Below are positions 62,873-64,000 of a DNA stretch of 64,000 nucleotides, piece after piece. Each line of letters begins with the position of its first letter. Within the stretch, counting starts at the first letter, position 1. The position numbers were made by a program, and so were the translations under genes. The notes under the pieces are model-generated. The model searched no databases and had not been told where the DNA came from. It saw nothing but the letters and a program-made list of their open reading frames with translations. Origin of the DNA: Rhizobium sp. (GTDB lineage Bacteria > Pseudomonadota > Alphaproteobacteria > Rhizobiales > Rhizobiaceae); the NCBI GenBank assembly GCA_027533385.1, contig JAPZUE010000009.1, positions 62,001 to 126,000 of the forward strand. The letters run 5' to 3'.

Positions 62873-64000
62873 ATGAGCACCCCGTCCATCGTCATCGCGA
62901 GCGCTGCCAGAACCCCGGTCGGATCCTTCAATGGAGCTTTGTCTTCCGTCGCGGCCCATGATCTCGGCGCCATCGCCATCAAGGGCGTGCTCGAACGTGC
63001 CGGCGTCGAAGCGGCCGAAGTCGATGAAGTCATTCTCGGCCAGATCCTCACCGCCGGTCAGGGACAGAATCCGGCCCGTCAGGCAGCCATGAAGGCCGGC
63101 ATCCCGCAGGAAGCCACCGCCTGGGGGCTCAACCAGCTCTGCGGTTCGGGTCTTCGCGCCGTTGCCATCGGCATGCAGCAGATTGCAACCGGCGACGCGA
63201 AGATCATCATTGCCGGCGGGCAGGAATCCATGTCCATGGCGCCGCATTGCGCGCATCTGCGCAACGGCACGAAGATGGGCGACCTGAAGATGGTCGACAC
63301 CATGATCAAGGACGGCCTGACCGACGCTTTCTACGGTTATCACATGGGCACGACGGCCGAGAATGTCGCCCGCCAGTGGCAGCTCACGCGAGACGAGCAG
63401 GATGCCTTCGCGCTCGCTTCGCAGAACAAGGCAGAGGCGGCCCAGGTTGCCGGTCGTTTCAAGGACGAGATCGTTCCGGTCATCGTGCCCGGCCGCAAGG
63501 GTGACGTGACCGTCGACCAGGACGAATACATCCGTCTCGGTGCCACGCTCGAAAGCATGCAGAAGCTTAAACCCGCCTTCGACAAGGAAGGCACCGTCAC
63601 CGCTGGCAACGCATCGGGCATCAATGACGGTGCTGCGGCTGCCCTGCTGATGACCGAGGCGGAAGCCGTGCGTCGCGGTATCGTGCCGCTGGCCCGCATT
63701 GCCTCCTGGGCCACCGCCGGCGTCGATCCGAAGATCATGGGCACGGGCCCGATCCCGGCGTCGCGCAAGGCGCTGGAAAAGGCCGGCTGGAAGATTTCCG
63801 ATCTCGATCTCGTAGAAGCCAACGAAGCGTTTGCGGCCCAGGCCTGCGCCGTCAACAAGGACCTCGGTTGGGATACCTCGATCGTCAACGTCAACGGCGG
63901 TGCGATCGCGATCGGCCATCCGGTTGGCGCATCGGGTGCGCGTATCCTCAACACGCTGCTGTTCGAGATGAAGCGTCGTGGCGCCAAGAAGGGTCTTGCG
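62873..64000 (+). CDS. phaA: Acetyl-CoA acetyltransferase (beta-ketothiolase), 5' part
   Basis: The gene begins at ATG 62873 with GAGGAG about 8 bases upstream and is open to the end of the window (376 residues of an expected ~393). It condenses two acetyl-CoA to acetoacetyl-CoA, the first step of PHB synthesis. Acyl-accepting Cys90 is in [10 protein letters not shown] and catalytic His349 in [14 protein letters not shown]. The second catalytic cysteine (in the C-terminal CxGGG motif) would fall just past the edge. Divergent from phaR; phaB is expected next but not visible. Confidence 0.95.
   Translation, partial: MSTPSIVIASAARTPVGSFNGALSSVAAHDLGAIAIKGVLERAGVEAAEVDEVILGQILTAGQGQNPARQAAMKAGIPQEATAWGLNQLCGSGLRAVAIGMQQIATGDAKIIIAGGQESMSMAPHCAHLRNGTKMGDLKMVDTMIKDGLTDAFYGYHMGTTAENVARQWQLTRDEQDAFALASQNKAEAAQVAGRFKDEIVPVIVPGRKGDVTVDQDEYIRLGATLESMQKLKPAFDKEGTVTAGNASGINDGAAAALLMTEAEAVRRGIVPLARIASWATAGVDPKIMGTGPIPASRKALEKAGWKISDLDLVEANEAFAAQACAVNKDLGWDTSIVNVNGGAIAIGHPVGASGARILNTLLFEMKRRGAKKGLA

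Overview
The window is high-GC DNA from an alphaproteobacterium, most likely a member of the Rhizobiaceae (Rhizobium/Agrobacterium group). The main evidence is an NdvA/ChvA-type beta-1,2-glucan exporter, a roughly 2,840-residue NdvB/ChvB-type cyclic glucan synthase, an FeS-type (PhrB-like) photolyase whose four cluster cysteines are spaced as in the Agrobacterium enzyme, a rhizobial-length pyruvate carboxylase, and a phaR/phaA polyhydroxybutyrate locus. No tRNA, rRNA or CRISPR array was recognised.

Layout. (1) 1-3598, minus strand: the 5' part of a giant gene open across its whole visible length, made almost entirely of an eight-residue repeat; it runs off the left edge. (2) 3980-10879: a P2-type cation ATPase preceded by a FixK/FNR-like box, a GntR/glutamine-amidotransferase divergent pair, and a LysR/ring-cleaving-dioxygenase/hydrolase module like the quinone-responsive mhq genes. 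(3) 10944-21135: a sugar-acid catabolic island with a CUT2 ABC importer, an L-galactonate-type zinc dehydrogenase, a FucU mutarotase, an aldose dehydrogenase, a UxaA dehydratase, a UxaB-like reductase and an unusual GntR regulator with two winged-helix domains. Together they fit a route from L-galactose (or a close relative) through tagaturonate and altronate to 2-keto-3-deoxygluconate. Two of its promoter regions share a TATCGATAAA palindrome. (4) 21148-30466: an AraC regulator divergent from a tightly overlapping galactoside operon (binding protein, two permeases, GH36 alpha-galactosidase, ATPase, GH42 beta-galactosidase) closed by a terminator. (5) 30507-33630: a phosphodiesterase-like protein and an SDR/photolyase overlapping pair. 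(6) 33646-48586: ndvA and ndvB, separated by a LuxR solo and pyruvate carboxylase. (7) 48943-59938: a mix of transporters, an amidohydrolase and housekeeping genes including ispG, ispA with a hisC-type gene, mtgA and rpmF. (8) 59967-61548: an intact IS1182-type element inserted in a terminator hairpin and flanked by 22-bp copies of that whole hairpin. (9) 61634-64000: a small membrane protein, phaR, and phaA, which runs off the right edge.

The most unusual items are the giant octapeptide-repeat gene, the L-galactose-type pathway with its shared operator and double-headed regulator, and the terminator-duplicating insertion sequence. Starts were adjusted using ribosome binding sites and family length. 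Pyruvate carboxylase, ndvA, the LysE-type exporter and the AraC regulator appear to start at TTG, and luxR and uxaA at GTG.
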